Part shown: positions 18,348 to 26,417 of the stretch, piece by piece | Position numbering within the stretch: position 1 is the stretch's first letter | Layout of the letters: each line of letters starts with the position of its first letter | Source: Amycolatopsis sp. FBCC-B4732 | Lineage (GTDB): Bacteria > Actinomycetota > Actinomycetes > Mycobacteriales > Pseudonocardiaceae | Assembly: GCF_023008405.1 (NCBI RefSeq) | Contig: NZ_CP095376.1 | Location: 1-64,000, forward strand | Length of the DNA stretch: 64,000 bases | Reading direction: 5' to 3' | Position numbers and translations under genes: made by a program | The notes under the pieces: model-generated | Seen by the model: only the letters and a program-made list of their open reading frames with translations | Told to the model about the DNA's origin: nothing | Database searches by the model: none

Positions 18348-19550
18348 TCAGGACGACCGGCGGGACCGCAGTTCCAGGAGCGCGCCCGCCACAGCCAGGC
18401 CGCCCGCGCAGCAGGCCGCTGCCGTCACGACCTGGGCCGCGGATCCGTGCAGCCAGAACAAGATCAGCGCGGCCTCCGCGACCACCGCCGTCCACATCAG
18501 CACCGTCACGCGCCGGTCGCCGTCCGCCAGCCGGGCGTACAACAGGATCTGCACCAAAGCCAGCATCGAGCCCGCCAGGGCGAACGGCCACACCGGCATC
18601 GTGCTCCCGGCGTAGCGGGAACCGCCGATCAGACCCAGCAACGCCGGCCCGACCACCACGGAAACCAGCAGCACCACGGCATCCAGGCAGGCGCACACCG
18701 CCAGCGCCACCGGCAGCACCCGCCGCCGTCCCGACGACACCGCGAAGCGCGGCAGCACCAGCACGCCCACCGCCTGCGGCAGCCAGTACGCGATCTTCGT
18801 GACGATCGCCCCCAGCGCGTACTCGCCCGCCGCGCCGGCCGGGAGCGTGTGCCGGGCCAGCACCAGGTCGAGGTTCACCAGCAGCACCAGCGCCAGCATC
18901 GCTTGCGCCGTGTGGAGTACTTCGCCGCCGTGGCGGTCCGCCCACCGGGGACGCGGACGCCCGCAGATCTGCCAGCCCGCCGCCACGACCACCAGCGACC
19001 CGATCGCGGTGCCGGCCAGCGCGCCCGTCGTCGACCTCGTCAGGAGCAGCCCGAAGAACGAGCCGCCGACCTTGCCCAGGCCCTCCAGCGCGATCAGCCC
19101 GGCCAGCGTCGCGAACCGATGTGCGCCCTGCAGGAGGCCGTGGAACAACCCCAGCAGCGTCAACGGCCCGAGCGCGGCGGTCAGCAGCAGCGCCGGCGTC
19201 AGCGAACCCAGGTGCAGCAGGAGCACCAGCAACGGGCTGAGCGTCAACGCCGCCGTCGCCACGATCCCGCTCGTCACCAGGCCGAGCGCGAACAACGGCC
19301 CCTGGGCCGGCGACGACGACCGCGCCACGCGCAACGCGACGACCGTCTGCAACCCCATCGCCGGGACGACACCGATCACCAGCACCGCCAGCAGCGAGCT
19401 CAGCTCCCCGAACGCGCCGGGCGCGAGGACCCGCGCGGCCGCCAGGCTGAGCACGTAACTCGCCGCGTTGTTGCCCGCGAGCGCGAGCGAGACGAGGATC
19501 GCCGCGACCCGGTTGCCGGTCCGGGCCGGGGCTTCGGTGGCTACGCTCAA
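18348..19550 (-). CDS. Polysaccharide flippase/exporter-like membrane protein (MATE/Wzx-like)
   Basis: The 400-aa protein is almost entirely hydrophobic, with an N-terminal segment SYVLSLAAARVLAPGAFGELSSLLAVL typical of oligosaccharide flippases (about residues 25-52). This family moves lipid-linked sugars across the membrane. No ATG is usable; the TTG at 19550 has GGGAG 7-8 bases upstream and is my choice. The TGA stop (18350-18348) is itself the first codon-sized piece of a TGAACGACTCTTTC repeat. The gene is divergent from a GT-C-like enzyme, with a TTAC-N6-GTAA palindrome between them. Confidence 0.7.
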   Translation of the reverse strand: MSVATEAPARTGNRVAAILVSLALAGNNAASYVLSLAAARVLAPGAFGELSSLLAVLVIGVVPAMGLQTVVALRVARSSSPAQGPLFALGLVTSGIVATAALTLSPLLVLLLHLGSLTPALLLTAALGPLTLLGLFHGLLQGAHRFATLAGLIALEGLGKVGGSFFGLLLTRSTTGALAGTAIGSLVVVAAGWQICGRPRPRWADRHGGEVLHTAQAMLALVLLVNLDLVLARHTLPAGAAGEYALGAIVTKIAYWLPQAVGVLVLPRFAVSSGRRRVLPVALAVCACLDAVVLLVSVVVGPALLGLIGGSRYAGSTMPVWPFALAGSMLALVQILLYARLADGDRRVTVLMWTAVVAEAALILFWLHGSAAQVVTAAACCAGGLAVAGALLELRSRRSS

Positions 19551-19563
19551 CGGCGGGCTCCCA

Positions 19564-19577
19564 TTACCGGCGAGTAA
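19564..19577. promoter_or_regulatory. Palindrome TTACCGGCGAGTAA between divergent envelope genes
   Basis: The 14-base site TTAC-N6-GTAA lies 14 bases from the flippase start and 44 from the GT-C-like gene. Similar sites at 23786 and 25687 precede other genes of the same cluster, so one repressor may bind all three. Confidence 0.5.
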
Positions 19578-19620
19578 TGAGCAGCGACCATAACCGCGCG
19601 CGCACCGGAAAGGAAGGGCC

Positions 19621-21303
19621 GTGGACGCACCGGGCAGGCGCCTCGCGCTCCCCGCGCTGTCCGCCGTGCTCGCGTTCGCCGTCTGCACGCCCTTGCTGCG
19701 CGGCGGGTTCACCCTCGGCTACGACATGGTGTTCGCGCCGGAGCAGTACTTCGTGCCGGACGCCTTCGGGATCGGCAGCACGCTGCCGCGGTCGGTGCCC
19801 GCCGACGCCGCCGTCGCGCTGGCGACCACCGTGCTGCCCGGGGACATCGTCCAGAAAGCCGTCCTGCTCCTGGCCATCTTCGCCGCCGCGCTCGGCGCCG
19901 GCCGGCTCGTCCCGGCCGAACGCCTGAGCACCCGGCTCGTCGCCGCGACGACGTACGCCTGGACGCCGTACGTCGCCGAACGGCTGTTCATCGGGCACTG
20001 GCCGCTGCTGCTGACCTACGCGTGCCTGCCCTGGATCGCCGCGGCCGGGCTCGCGGCCCGTGCGCACGCGCCGAATTCCCTGCTGAGGCTGGTGATGGCG
20101 AGCGCGGCGGCGGTGCTGACCCCACCGGGTGGGGTGCTCGCGGCCGCCGTCATGGTCGTGTCCGCCGGGTCGCGGCGGCTCTGGCAGACGCTCCCGATCG
20201 CGATCGTGCTGAACCTCCCTTGGCTGGTGCCCACTTTCCTCAACGCCGAGAGCACGTACTCCGACCCGGCCGGGGTGGCGGCGTTCAGCGCCCGCGCCGA
20301 AAGCTGGGGCCCCGCGCTGCTCAGCGTGCTCGGGCTGGGTGGCATCTGGAACGCCGAAACGGTGCCCGGCAGCCGGGCCATGCCGCTGGTCCCGGTGCTG
20401 ACGCTCGTCGTCGTCGCGATCGCCGTAGCCGGGCTGCGGCCGCTGGCGAAGCGGTGGGGGAAGGCGCCGGCCTGGTCGCTGTCCCTGCTCGGCGCCGCGG
20501 GGGTGCTGCTGGCGTCGCTGGCCACATTGCCGGGCGGAACCGCATTGCTCACCGCCGCGACGCGGTACGTGCCCGGTGCCGGGCTCCTGCGTGACGCCCA
20601 GAAGTGGGTGGCCTGGTGGGCGTTACCGCTCGCGCTGGGCTTCGCGCTGGCCGTCGAAGCCGCCGCGGCCAAGCTGAAGACCGAGCGCGGCCGGATCGCG
20701 CTGGCGACGGCGGCGATCGCCCTCCCGCTGGTGACCATGCCGGACCTGGCGTGGGGCGGCTGGGGCCGGCTCGGCACGGCGCAGTACCCGGACGACTGGC
20801 GGGCGGTGTCCGAAGTGCTCGGTGACCGCCCCGGGGACGTGCTGGCCCTGCCGCTTTCGACGTTCCGCGGGTTCGCCTGGAACGACGACCGCACGCAGCT
20901 CGACCCGGCGCCGCGCGCGCTGCCGAAACCCGTGCTGGTGGACGACACCTTGCAAGTGGGGGACGAGCGGATCGCCGGCGAGGACCCGCGGATCGGCGAC
21001 GTGCGCGCCGCGACGTCCGCGCGGGAGCTCACCGACGCCGGGATCGGCTGGATCCTCGTCGAACACGGGACACCCGGCTACGTCGACCCGCGGTTGCTCG
21101 GCGACGCGACACCGGTGTGGTCGGGTGAATGGCTGACGCTCTACCGGACCCCGGGTGTGCCGGTGGTGAAAGCGATCTCGTGGGCGCCCGCGTTGGTGGC
21201 GAACGGAGTAGCGCTGGGATTGCTGTGCGTCGCACTGTTGTGCCGCATGTTACCGATGCGTACATTGGGCCGCGGCAGGATTTCCCCGCCGCGGAAGGAG
21301 TGA
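19621..21303 (+). CDS. Polytopic membrane protein, probable GT-C glycosyltransferase (Rv0226c-like)
   Basis: The 560-aa protein has about a dozen hydrophobic segments and an N-terminal extracellular loop with GYDMVFAPEQYFVPDAFG, typical of actinobacterial GT-C-like envelope proteins. Its length and neighbours (GT4, methyltransferase, DUF3068) match the M. tuberculosis Rv0226c region; this is context rather than alignment. Start GTG at 19621 follows AAGGAAGG. The downstream DUF2613 gene begins 4 bases after its stop, so they form an operon. Its exact reaction is unknown. Confidence 0.65.
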   Translation: MDAPGRRLALPALSAVLAFAVCTPLLRGGFTLGYDMVFAPEQYFVPDAFGIGSTLPRSVPADAAVALATTVLPGDIVQKAVLLLAIFAAALGAGRLVPAERLSTRLVAATTYAWTPYVAERLFIGHWPLLLTYACLPWIAAAGLAARAHAPNSLLRLVMASAAAVLTPPGGVLAAAVMVVSAGSRRLWQTLPIAIVLNLPWLVPTFLNAESTYSDPAGVAAFSARAESWGPALLSVLGLGGIWNAETVPGSRAMPLVPVLTLVVVAIAVAGLRPLAKRWGKAPAWSLSLLGAAGVLLASLATLPGGTALLTAATRYVPGAGLLRDAQKWVAWWALPLALGFALAVEAAAAKLKTERGRIALATAAIALPLVTMPDLAWGGWGRLGTAQYPDDWRAVSEVLGDRPGDVLALPLSTFRGFAWNDDRTQLDPAPRALPKPVLVDDTLQVGDERIAGEDPRIGDVRAATSARELTDAGIGWILVEHGTPGYVDPRLLGDATPVWSGEWLTLYRTPGVPVVKAISWAPALVANGVALGLLCVALLCRMLPMRTLGRGRISPPRKE

Positions 21304-21306
21304 CAC

Positions 21307-21489
21307 GTGGGCACGGTCATCGGCGCGGTCGTCGCCGTCATCATCGGCGGCGGGGTGGCGACCGGCGCGGGGTTCGCCCTCGTCAAGGGCGCGGACCCGG
21401 ACACCTCCACGCAGGTGCAGGACAAGCTCAACGCGCAGGTCAAGTACAACCCGGCCGACCACCCCGGCAAGATCTACGGGAACCGCTGA
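21307..21489 (+). CDS. DUF2613 small membrane protein (Rv0236A-like)
   Basis: This 60-aa protein has one N-terminal hydrophobic helix (TVIGAVVAVIIGGGVATGAGFALV, of which residues 3-26 are membrane) and a polar tail ending NPADHPGKIYGNR. It matches the DUF2613 pattern. In M. tuberculosis the corresponding small gene Rv0236A lies next to aftD, and here it is in the same cluster, 3.3 kb from aftD. It may be a small subunit or assembly factor of an arabinosyltransferase, which is an inference. Start GTG at 21307. Confidence 0.8.
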   Translation: MGTVIGAVVAVIIGGGVATGAGFALVKGADPDTSTQVQDKLNAQVKYNPADHPGKIYGNR

Positions 21490-21493
21490 CGCG

Positions 21494-22546
21494 GTGACCC
21501 GGCTCGCCTCCGACCACGCGCACCGCGTCGTCGGGCTCTACGGCGACCCCACCGTTTCCTGGAGCATCCTCCTCGAAGCGGAACTCGGCACGACCGCACC
21601 GGAACCGGAAAAGCTCCGCGCGCGCCTCGCCGCCGCGATCCAGCAGTACCCGCACCTCGGTGCCGTGCCCGGAATCGAGCGGGCGGACGACTTGGCCGCC
21701 GTGCGCGACCGGTTCGCTTCGGCGCCCTACGAACGCACCGCGCCGCTCATCCGCGTCGCCGTCCGGGCGGACGCACCCACCTTGCTCGTCGCCGCGCACC
21801 ACGGCGCCCTCGACGGCCTCGGTCTGCTGGCCCTGCTCGGCATCCTCCTCGACGTCCCGGTTTCCTCGGCGGCGACGGGGATCGGCGAACGCGTCGGCGG
21901 CAAACCCTTTCTCGTTTCCGCCTTCCAGCGGCTCGCTGAGGCGCTTTTCGCGCCACCGGGCCGGATCGTGCCGGATCGGACCGAGCCGTCCTCAGGGGAC
22001 GTCTTCGCGGCTCTTCACGAACCCCGGCTGCGGCTCGGCGCGCCCGGGTTCGTCACGGCCGCCGCCCGCGCCACCGAACGCTGGAACCGCGCGCACGGCG
22101 CCCGGACCGCCCGGGTCGTGGCCGCACTCGGTGCGTCACGGCGTTCGGGCGCCGCCCCGGAACCGGTGCACGACAGCGCGTTCTTCCGCCTGCGGCTGGG
22201 CGGCGCCGACATCGCCGGGCTGCTGCGGACGCAGCCACCCGAGCCGGACTTCCCGGCGCGCAGCAGCCGGCTCGCCCGGCTGGGCACCCGGTTGCTGGCG
22301 GGGCGGCTGGGTTCGACGTTCCTGGTGTCGAACCTCGGCTTGGTGTCCACTGGGGACACCGTGCGCTCACTCGCGTTCTACCCGGCGGCGAGCGGCCGGT
22401 CCGGGGTGGCGTTCGGCGCCGCGACCACCGGCGGCACCACGACGGTGACGGTCCGGGCCCGCCGTCGCGACTTCGACGCGCCCGCGGCGGCCCGTCTCCT
22501 GGCCGAGTTCGCCGACGCGGTGCGTGACCAGGGCTCGCCGCAATGA
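21494..22546 (+). CDS. Condensation-domain-like acyltransferase
   Basis: The 350-aa protein carries HHGALDGLG near residue 98, matching the HHxxxDG active-site motif of the condensation/chloramphenicol-acetyltransferase fold. The C-terminal region STFLVSNLGLVSTGD corresponds to the latch region of that fold. Such free-standing proteins (PapA- or WS/DGAT-like) transfer acyl groups to hydroxyls of lipids or sugars. It begins 4 bases after the DUF2613 gene, so it probably acts in the same envelope pathway. It ends at a TGAACGACTCTTTC hairpin. Confidence 0.65.
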   Translation: MTRLASDHAHRVVGLYGDPTVSWSILLEAELGTTAPEPEKLRARLAAAIQQYPHLGAVPGIERADDLAAVRDRFASAPYERTAPLIRVAVRADAPTLLVAAHHGALDGLGLLALLGILLDVPVSSAATGIGERVGGKPFLVSAFQRLAEALFAPPGRIVPDRTEPSSGDVFAALHEPRLRLGAPGFVTAAARATERWNRAHGARTARVVAALGASRRSGAAPEPVHDSAFFRLRLGGADIAGLLRTQPPEPDFPARSSRLARLGTRLLAGRLGSTFLVSNLGLVSTGDTVRSLAFYPAASGRSGVAFGAATTGGTTTVTVRARRRDFDAPAAARLLAEFADAVRDQGSPQ

Positions 22547-22595
22547 CATGAACGACTCTTTCACGTCGCCAGACGACATGAAAGAGTCGTTCACG
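22547..22595. terminator. 21-bp hairpin of the TGAACGACTCTTTC family
   Basis: Arms 22547-22567 and 22575-22595 pair with a 7-base loop and two A-C mismatches. In minus-strand RNA these become G-U wobbles. It lies between the convergent acyltransferase and GT4 genes, with the same loop size as the copy at 5557. Confidence 0.75.
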
Positions 22596-22598
22596 GCG

Positions 22599-23753
22599 TC
22601 ACGGGCGCGGTTCGGCCAGTTCGGGCATCCCGGCCAGCACGCGCGGCCGGGGTGTGGGCCGGCCGGAGACTTCCTTCACCAGTGCGGCGAATTCGGCCGC
22701 GCTGCGGTCCCAGCTGAACATCCCGGCCCGCTCGACCCCGGCCAGGCCCATCTCGGCGCGGCGCAGGCCGTCCGCGAGCAGGCCGTCGACCTGCGCCGTG
22801 AAGTGGTCGAAGTCGTCGGCCAGCAAGCCGGTGCGGCCCTCCACAATGGATTCGGCGACGCCGCCCGCCGCGCGGTAGGCGACCGAGGGAACGCCGTGCG
22901 CCGCGGCCTCCATGATGACGATGCCCCAGCCCTCCTTGACCGACGGGCACAGGTGCAGCCACGACCGCGCGAGGATCTCGTGCTTGGCGTGCTCGTCGAC
23001 CCAGCCGTGCAGCACCACGCGGTCGGTGACCCCGCGGGCAGCCGCGTGCGCGCGCAGCACCTCGTCCCACGGGCCCTGGCCGACGACCTCCAGCCGCAGG
23101 GACGGCCAGCGCCCGGCGAGCCGCGCGACGACGTCGATGGCGTGCTCGATCCGCTTGTGCGGCACCAGTCTGCTCACCGCGACCAGGGTCGGCTCGGGAT
23201 CCCGCTCCGACACGCACGCCGGCGGCGTGTCCAGCCCGTTCGGCACCACGGCGACGCGGCCGGGCTCGACGCCGAGGCTGCCCAGCTCGGTCTTGGTGAC
23301 CTCGGAAACCGTGACGTACCGGCACTTGCGGAACAGCCACGGCGCCAGCCGCGACTCGATCCACCAGCCCGCCCGGCCCAGCGCCTCGCCGAGCGCGCTG
23401 ATCCACTGTTCCTTGTGGACGTGGTGCACGAGCACCAGCACGGGACAGCCGGCGACCAGCCGGGCGAAGAACGGCATACCGTTCTGCACGTCCACGACGA
23501 GATCGGCGCGGGCGCGGCGGATCGCGCGCACCGCGTGCGCGTACACGCCGAACTTCCCGCCGCGGCGCCGGTAGCGGACGCCGTCGCGCCATTCGCCCGC
23601 AGTCGCGCCCGGGTAGGCCGCGCACTGGATTTCGACCCGGTACCCCGCTTTCGCGAGCCCCTCGGCCATCCTCTCGACGTACCGCTCCGACCCGCCGCCC
23701 TCGGGGTGGCCGGTGTCGCGCCAGTTGACGAGGAGCACACGAGGACGTTCCAT
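22599..23753 (-). CDS. GT4-family glycosyltransferase (Rv0225-like)
   Basis: The 384-aa GT-B enzyme begins RVLLVNWRDTGHPEGGGSERY, the family-typical N-terminal acceptor-side motif, and has VAVSRLVPHKRIEHAIDVV near residue 195. The donor-site EX7E-like region is SVKEGWGIVIMEAAAHG (about 287-303). Retaining GT4 enzymes transfer sugars from nucleotide donors in the cytoplasm. The divergent pairing with a class I methyltransferase mirrors M. tuberculosis Rv0225/Rv0224c, and Rv0225 is also about this length. Sugar specificity is unknown. Confidence 0.88.
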   Translation of the reverse strand: MERPRVLLVNWRDTGHPEGGGSERYVERMAEGLAKAGYRVEIQCAAYPGATAGEWRDGVRYRRRGGKFGVYAHAVRAIRRARADLVVDVQNGMPFFARLVAGCPVLVLVHHVHKEQWISALGEALGRAGWWIESRLAPWLFRKCRYVTVSEVTKTELGSLGVEPGRVAVVPNGLDTPPACVSERDPEPTLVAVSRLVPHKRIEHAIDVVARLAGRWPSLRLEVVGQGPWDEVLRAHAAARGVTDRVVLHGWVDEHAKHEILARSWLHLCPSVKEGWGIVIMEAAAHGVPSVAYRAAGGVAESIVEGRTGLLADDFDHFTAQVDGLLADGLRRAEMGLAGVERAGMFSWDRSAAEFAALVKEVSGRPTPRPRVLAGMPELAEPRP

Positions 23754-23785
23754 CGGGTTATCCCAACTGTAGCGACGGTGCTAGG

Positions 23786-23799
23786 TTACTGGTGCGTAC
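23786..23799. promoter_or_regulatory. Degenerate palindrome TTACTGGTGCGTAC between GT4 and methyltransferase
   Basis: It matches the pattern TTACYGGYGMGTAM shared with the site at 19564. It lies in the 82-base divergent promoter region of the GT4 and methyltransferase genes. Confidence 0.4.
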
Positions 23800-23835
23800 A
23801 CAGTAGATGAACGTATTCGGGAAAGCGACGGTTCA

Positions 23836-24594
23836 ATGGTAGGTAATCCGGTGCTCTCCGCGACGGCACAACCCCATCGCGCCACGCTCGGTCGTTCCGT
23901 GACGCTGTTCCGGGCGTTCCTCACCGAGCAGACCGACCCCGACGGCTTTTATTCCACGCTCGCCGCCGACTCCGTCCGGCAATTGGCGTCCCACGCGCCG
24001 TTGTCCGGGCGCACGGTGCTCGACGTCGGTGGCGGGCCGGGCTATTTCTCCGACGCCTTCCGCGCGGCCGGCGCGGTCTACCTCGGCCTCGACCCGGACG
24101 TCGGCGAGCTGTCCGCGCGCGGCGAGCCGGGGGAGAACATGATCCGGGCCAGCGGCACGGAATTGCCCGTGCGCACCGGATCCGTGGACGTCTGCTACTC
24201 CTCCAACGTGCTGGAGCACGTCGCCGAGCCGTGGGTCATGCTCGGCGAGATGTGCCGCGTGACCAAACCCGGCGGCACGGTCTTCGCGTCGTTCACCCCG
24301 TGGTATTCACCGTGGGGCGGGCACGAGACCGCGCCGTGGCACTTCCTCGGCGGGCACTACGCCCGGCGGCGTTATGCGCGGAAACTCGGCAAGCAGCCCA
24401 AGAACAAATTCGGGGAAAGCCTGTTCCCGGTTTCCGTCGGCGCCGCGCTCCGCTGGGCGAAAACGACGCCGCTCGCCGATCTGGTGGCCGGGTACCCGCG
24501 CTACCACCCGGGCTGGGCGGTGGGGATCGTGCGGATTCCCGGCCTCCGCGAAATCGCTTCGTGGAATCTGGTCCTGGTGCTGAGAAAGCGTTAG
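23836..24594 (+). CDS. Class I SAM-dependent methyltransferase (Rv0224c-like)
   Basis: The 252-aa protein has the SAM motif VLDVGGGPGYFSDAF (about residues 62-76), LGLDPD as the ribose-binding acidic loop, and VDVCYSSNVLEHVAEP as motif II. The C-terminal half (TPWYSPWGGHETAPWHFLGG) is characteristic of a conserved actinobacterial group. It is divergent from the GT4 gene and overlaps the end of the convergent DUF3068 gene by 4 bases, matching the mycobacterial Rv0224c neighbourhood. A glycolipid or glycan substrate is likely but unproven. Confidence 0.85.
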   Translation: MVGNPVLSATAQPHRATLGRSVTLFRAFLTEQTDPDGFYSTLAADSVRQLASHAPLSGRTVLDVGGGPGYFSDAFRAAGAVYLGLDPDVGELSARGEPGENMIRASGTELPVRTGSVDVCYSSNVLEHVAEPWVMLGEMCRVTKPGGTVFASFTPWYSPWGGHETAPWHFLGGHYARRRYARKLGKQPKNKFGESLFPVSVGAALRWAKTTPLADLVAGYPRYHPGWAVGIVRIPGLREIASWNLVLVLRKR

Positions 24595-25655
24595 GTGCGG
24601 GCGAAGGCCACCTGACGCCGGCGCGGCGGCGCGGGTGGCTCGGCCGGGCGGCGGCGGAGCAGCAGGACGATCGCGACGATGATCAGCACGCCGCCCCCGA
24701 TCCCGAGCCAGAGCGGGCCGGTGCTCGAGAGGAACTCCAGCCTGCCCTTGTTCGCGTTCACCTGGTCCACCATCTGCGAGATGGTCTTGCCGTTGTAGGC
24801 CAGCGTCCCGTCGAAGACGACGGTCGGGGTCGTGGTGCCGGTGCGTAGTTCCTGGTGCTGCTGTTGCTGCTGCTTGACCTGGATCCCGGTCACCGGCTCG
24901 ACCCACATCGTGTTGACGCCGCGGTAGTAGAGCTCGGCGTCGGCGGTCGGCTGGGTGGAACCGACGAGCGAGCCGGGCACCTGCTTCGTCGCGATCTTCG
25001 TGTCGGGGATGTCCTGGACGAACTTGTAGGTCTCGATCCCGTTCACCGTCTCGGTGCCGGTGTACCGGGCGGTGACGGCCGCGCCGGTGTTGTCGTCGTA
25101 GACCTGGTAGTCCTTCTGCTCGGCGCCGAAGGGGAACTTGAAGTTCAGCCCGGGCTGCGCCTTGTAGTCGTTGGTCTCCGCCGGCGTCTCGCCGTCCTTG
25201 TCCGCCTTGTCCTTGAGCTCGACGACGAAGCTGCTCTTGGCGTCGCACGGCGGATCGGTTTCCCCGCGCGGGTCGTAGCCTTCCCCGGTGCGCCGGTCGA
25301 AGCAGACCTGCCGCTTGCTCGCGCTGACGACGGTGTCGTCGGCGTCGTCGGTGACCCGCACCGCGAGCAGCCAGACCGCGTAATCGGTGTCCTGGCGCAT
25401 CTCCGGCGTGGCGAAGTTCGCCTGCACGTGGGCGACCGCGGTCAGCTTGGCGTTCTCGCGGATCTCGGTGACCGGGCCCTGACCCTTGTCGGTGACGGCG
25501 AGGACTTTGCTCGCGGTGCCCTCGAGCACCGACGTCGAGTCCTGGTCCAGTGGCACCTTGGCGAGCTTCGGGTACACGTAGGACGGCAGGAGCACCGCGC
25601 CCGCGACCGCGAACACCCCCAGTGCCAGCAAGATCAGGCCGAAAGCTCGTCGCAA
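24591..25655 (-). CDS. DUF3068 membrane protein (Rv0227c-like, PorA-family annotation)
   Basis: The 354-aa protein has one transmembrane helix near the N terminus (about residues 5-27) and one near the C terminus (about 316-336), separated by a large extracellular beta-rich domain. A GVNTMWVEPVTG motif lies in the second half. This is the DUF3068 architecture. I chose the TTG at 25655 because GGAGG lies 4 bases upstream (25664-25660); an ATG at 25685 extends it by 10 residues without ribosome site support. It is part of the conserved envelope cluster. Its molecular role is unknown despite the PorA label in databases. Confidence 0.82.
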   Translation of the reverse strand: MRRAFGLILLALGVFAVAGAVLLPSYVYPKLAKVPLDQDSTSVLEGTASKVLAVTDKGQGPVTEIRENAKLTAVAHVQANFATPEMRQDTDYAVWLLAVRVTDDADDTVVSASKRQVCFDRRTGEGYDPRGETDPPCDAKSSFVVELKDKADKDGETPAETNDYKAQPGLNFKFPFGAEQKDYQVYDDNTGAAVTARYTGTETVNGIETYKFVQDIPDTKIATKQVPGSLVGSTQPTADAELYYRGVNTMWVEPVTGIQVKQQQQQHQELRTGTTTPTVVFDGTLAYNGKTISQMVDQVNANKGRLEFLSSTGPLWLGIGGGVLIIVAIVLLLRRRPAEPPAPPRRRQVAFART

Positions 25656-25686
25656 CGGTCCTCCAGGGTCGTACTCCGGACACAAA

Positions 25687-25700
25687 TTACCCGGCGGTAA
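25687..25700. promoter_or_regulatory. Palindrome TTACCCGGCGGTAA upstream of DUF3068
   Basis: ATTACC and GGTAAT flank four central bases. It lies 32 bases before the DUF3068 start and matches the pattern of the sites at 19564 and 23786. Confidence 0.5.
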
Positions 25701-25813
25701 TCAGTGCACGGATAGTGGCCCGCGCCACGTCGCGCGTCAAAGTGTGACTGGCGGTCACAGCTACCGCGTGCGACCGGAAGGGGGCATGGGCACCCCCGTT
25801 CGGACCAAGCGAC

Positions 25814-25825
25814 CAAACATGTTTG
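25814..25825. promoter_or_regulatory. Perfect 12-bp palindrome CAAACATGTTTG
   Basis: It lies about 80 bases before the gene at 25905, in an otherwise GC-rich leader. It could be an operator for that gene; no regulator can be named. Confidence 0.4.
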
Positions 25826-25904
25826 TTCCCGGGCACAACGGGCACGGCCCCACCATCGGACGATCCGTATCCGCCGCGCCGGAGAGCGAAGGAGAAACTC
25901 CCTG

Positions 25905-26414
25905 TTGTCGCAGGACCCATCGCTGGTCGCCATCGCGGCCACCGCGCGCTGGCGGGCCCGGATCGTGGCGGCGGCCGCGAGCGCGGGCATCACCATCACC
26001 GACCCGCTGGCCGGCGTACCGGGCGTCCGCGTGCTCACGTGCGCCCCCGGCGACCTCGCCCGCCTGGTCCCGAGACTGGGCGCGGAGCCCTCCCGCGCGG
26101 CGATCGGCGCGCACTCGGACTCGATCGCCGACCGCGAGCTGCGGGACGCGGTGGCCGACGTCGCCGCCCTGCTTTCGTTGCACGGCAACGTGGTCCTCGA
26201 CCTCGACGCAGCGGGCCGCCGCCGCGGCGCTCCCCGCACGGACGTGGTCGTCTCGGCTGCCCCGAACCGTCCCCAGTGGACGGAACCGGCGGTCGCCCTC
26301 CCGGTGGGCACGGACCGGCGCGGGAGCCCGCTCACGGTGGAGCTCACCGCCGGCCCGGGATTCGAGGGAACGCTGCTGGAATTGGCGAGATTGGTGGAAG
26401 CCGACGCGGCTTAG
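25905..26414 (+). CDS. Hypothetical protein resembling an amidase C-terminal region
   Basis: The 169-aa product is Ala-rich with no signal peptide. The last third reads ALPVGTDRRGSPLTVELTAG followed by PGFEGTLLELARLVEA, which resembles the C-terminal segment of amidase-signature enzymes, but the Ser-Ser-Lys catalytic core is absent. The start is TTG at 25905, with AAGGAG 10 bases upstream. It could be a stand-alone regulatory remnant or an unrelated family. A perfect palindrome lies upstream. Confidence 0.55.
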   Translation: MSQDPSLVAIAATARWRARIVAAAASAGITITDPLAGVPGVRVLTCAPGDLARLVPRLGAEPSRAAIGAHSDSIADRELRDAVADVAALLSLHGNVVLDLDAAGRRRGAPRTDVVVSAAPNRPQWTEPAVALPVGTDRRGSPLTVELTAGPGFEGTLLELARLVEADAA

Positions 26415-26417
26415 GCG

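Noticed and set aside
18127..18350. CRISPR-like array from regularly spaced repeats
   Set aside because: Only pairs of 14-base repeats with similar fillers are present, without unique spacers, leader or cas genes.
22524..23810. 428-residue plus-strand frame starting in the TGAACGACTCTTTC hairpin
   Set aside because: It is antisense to the clear GT4 gene and has low-complexity composition. The MNDSF-like start comes from the repeat.
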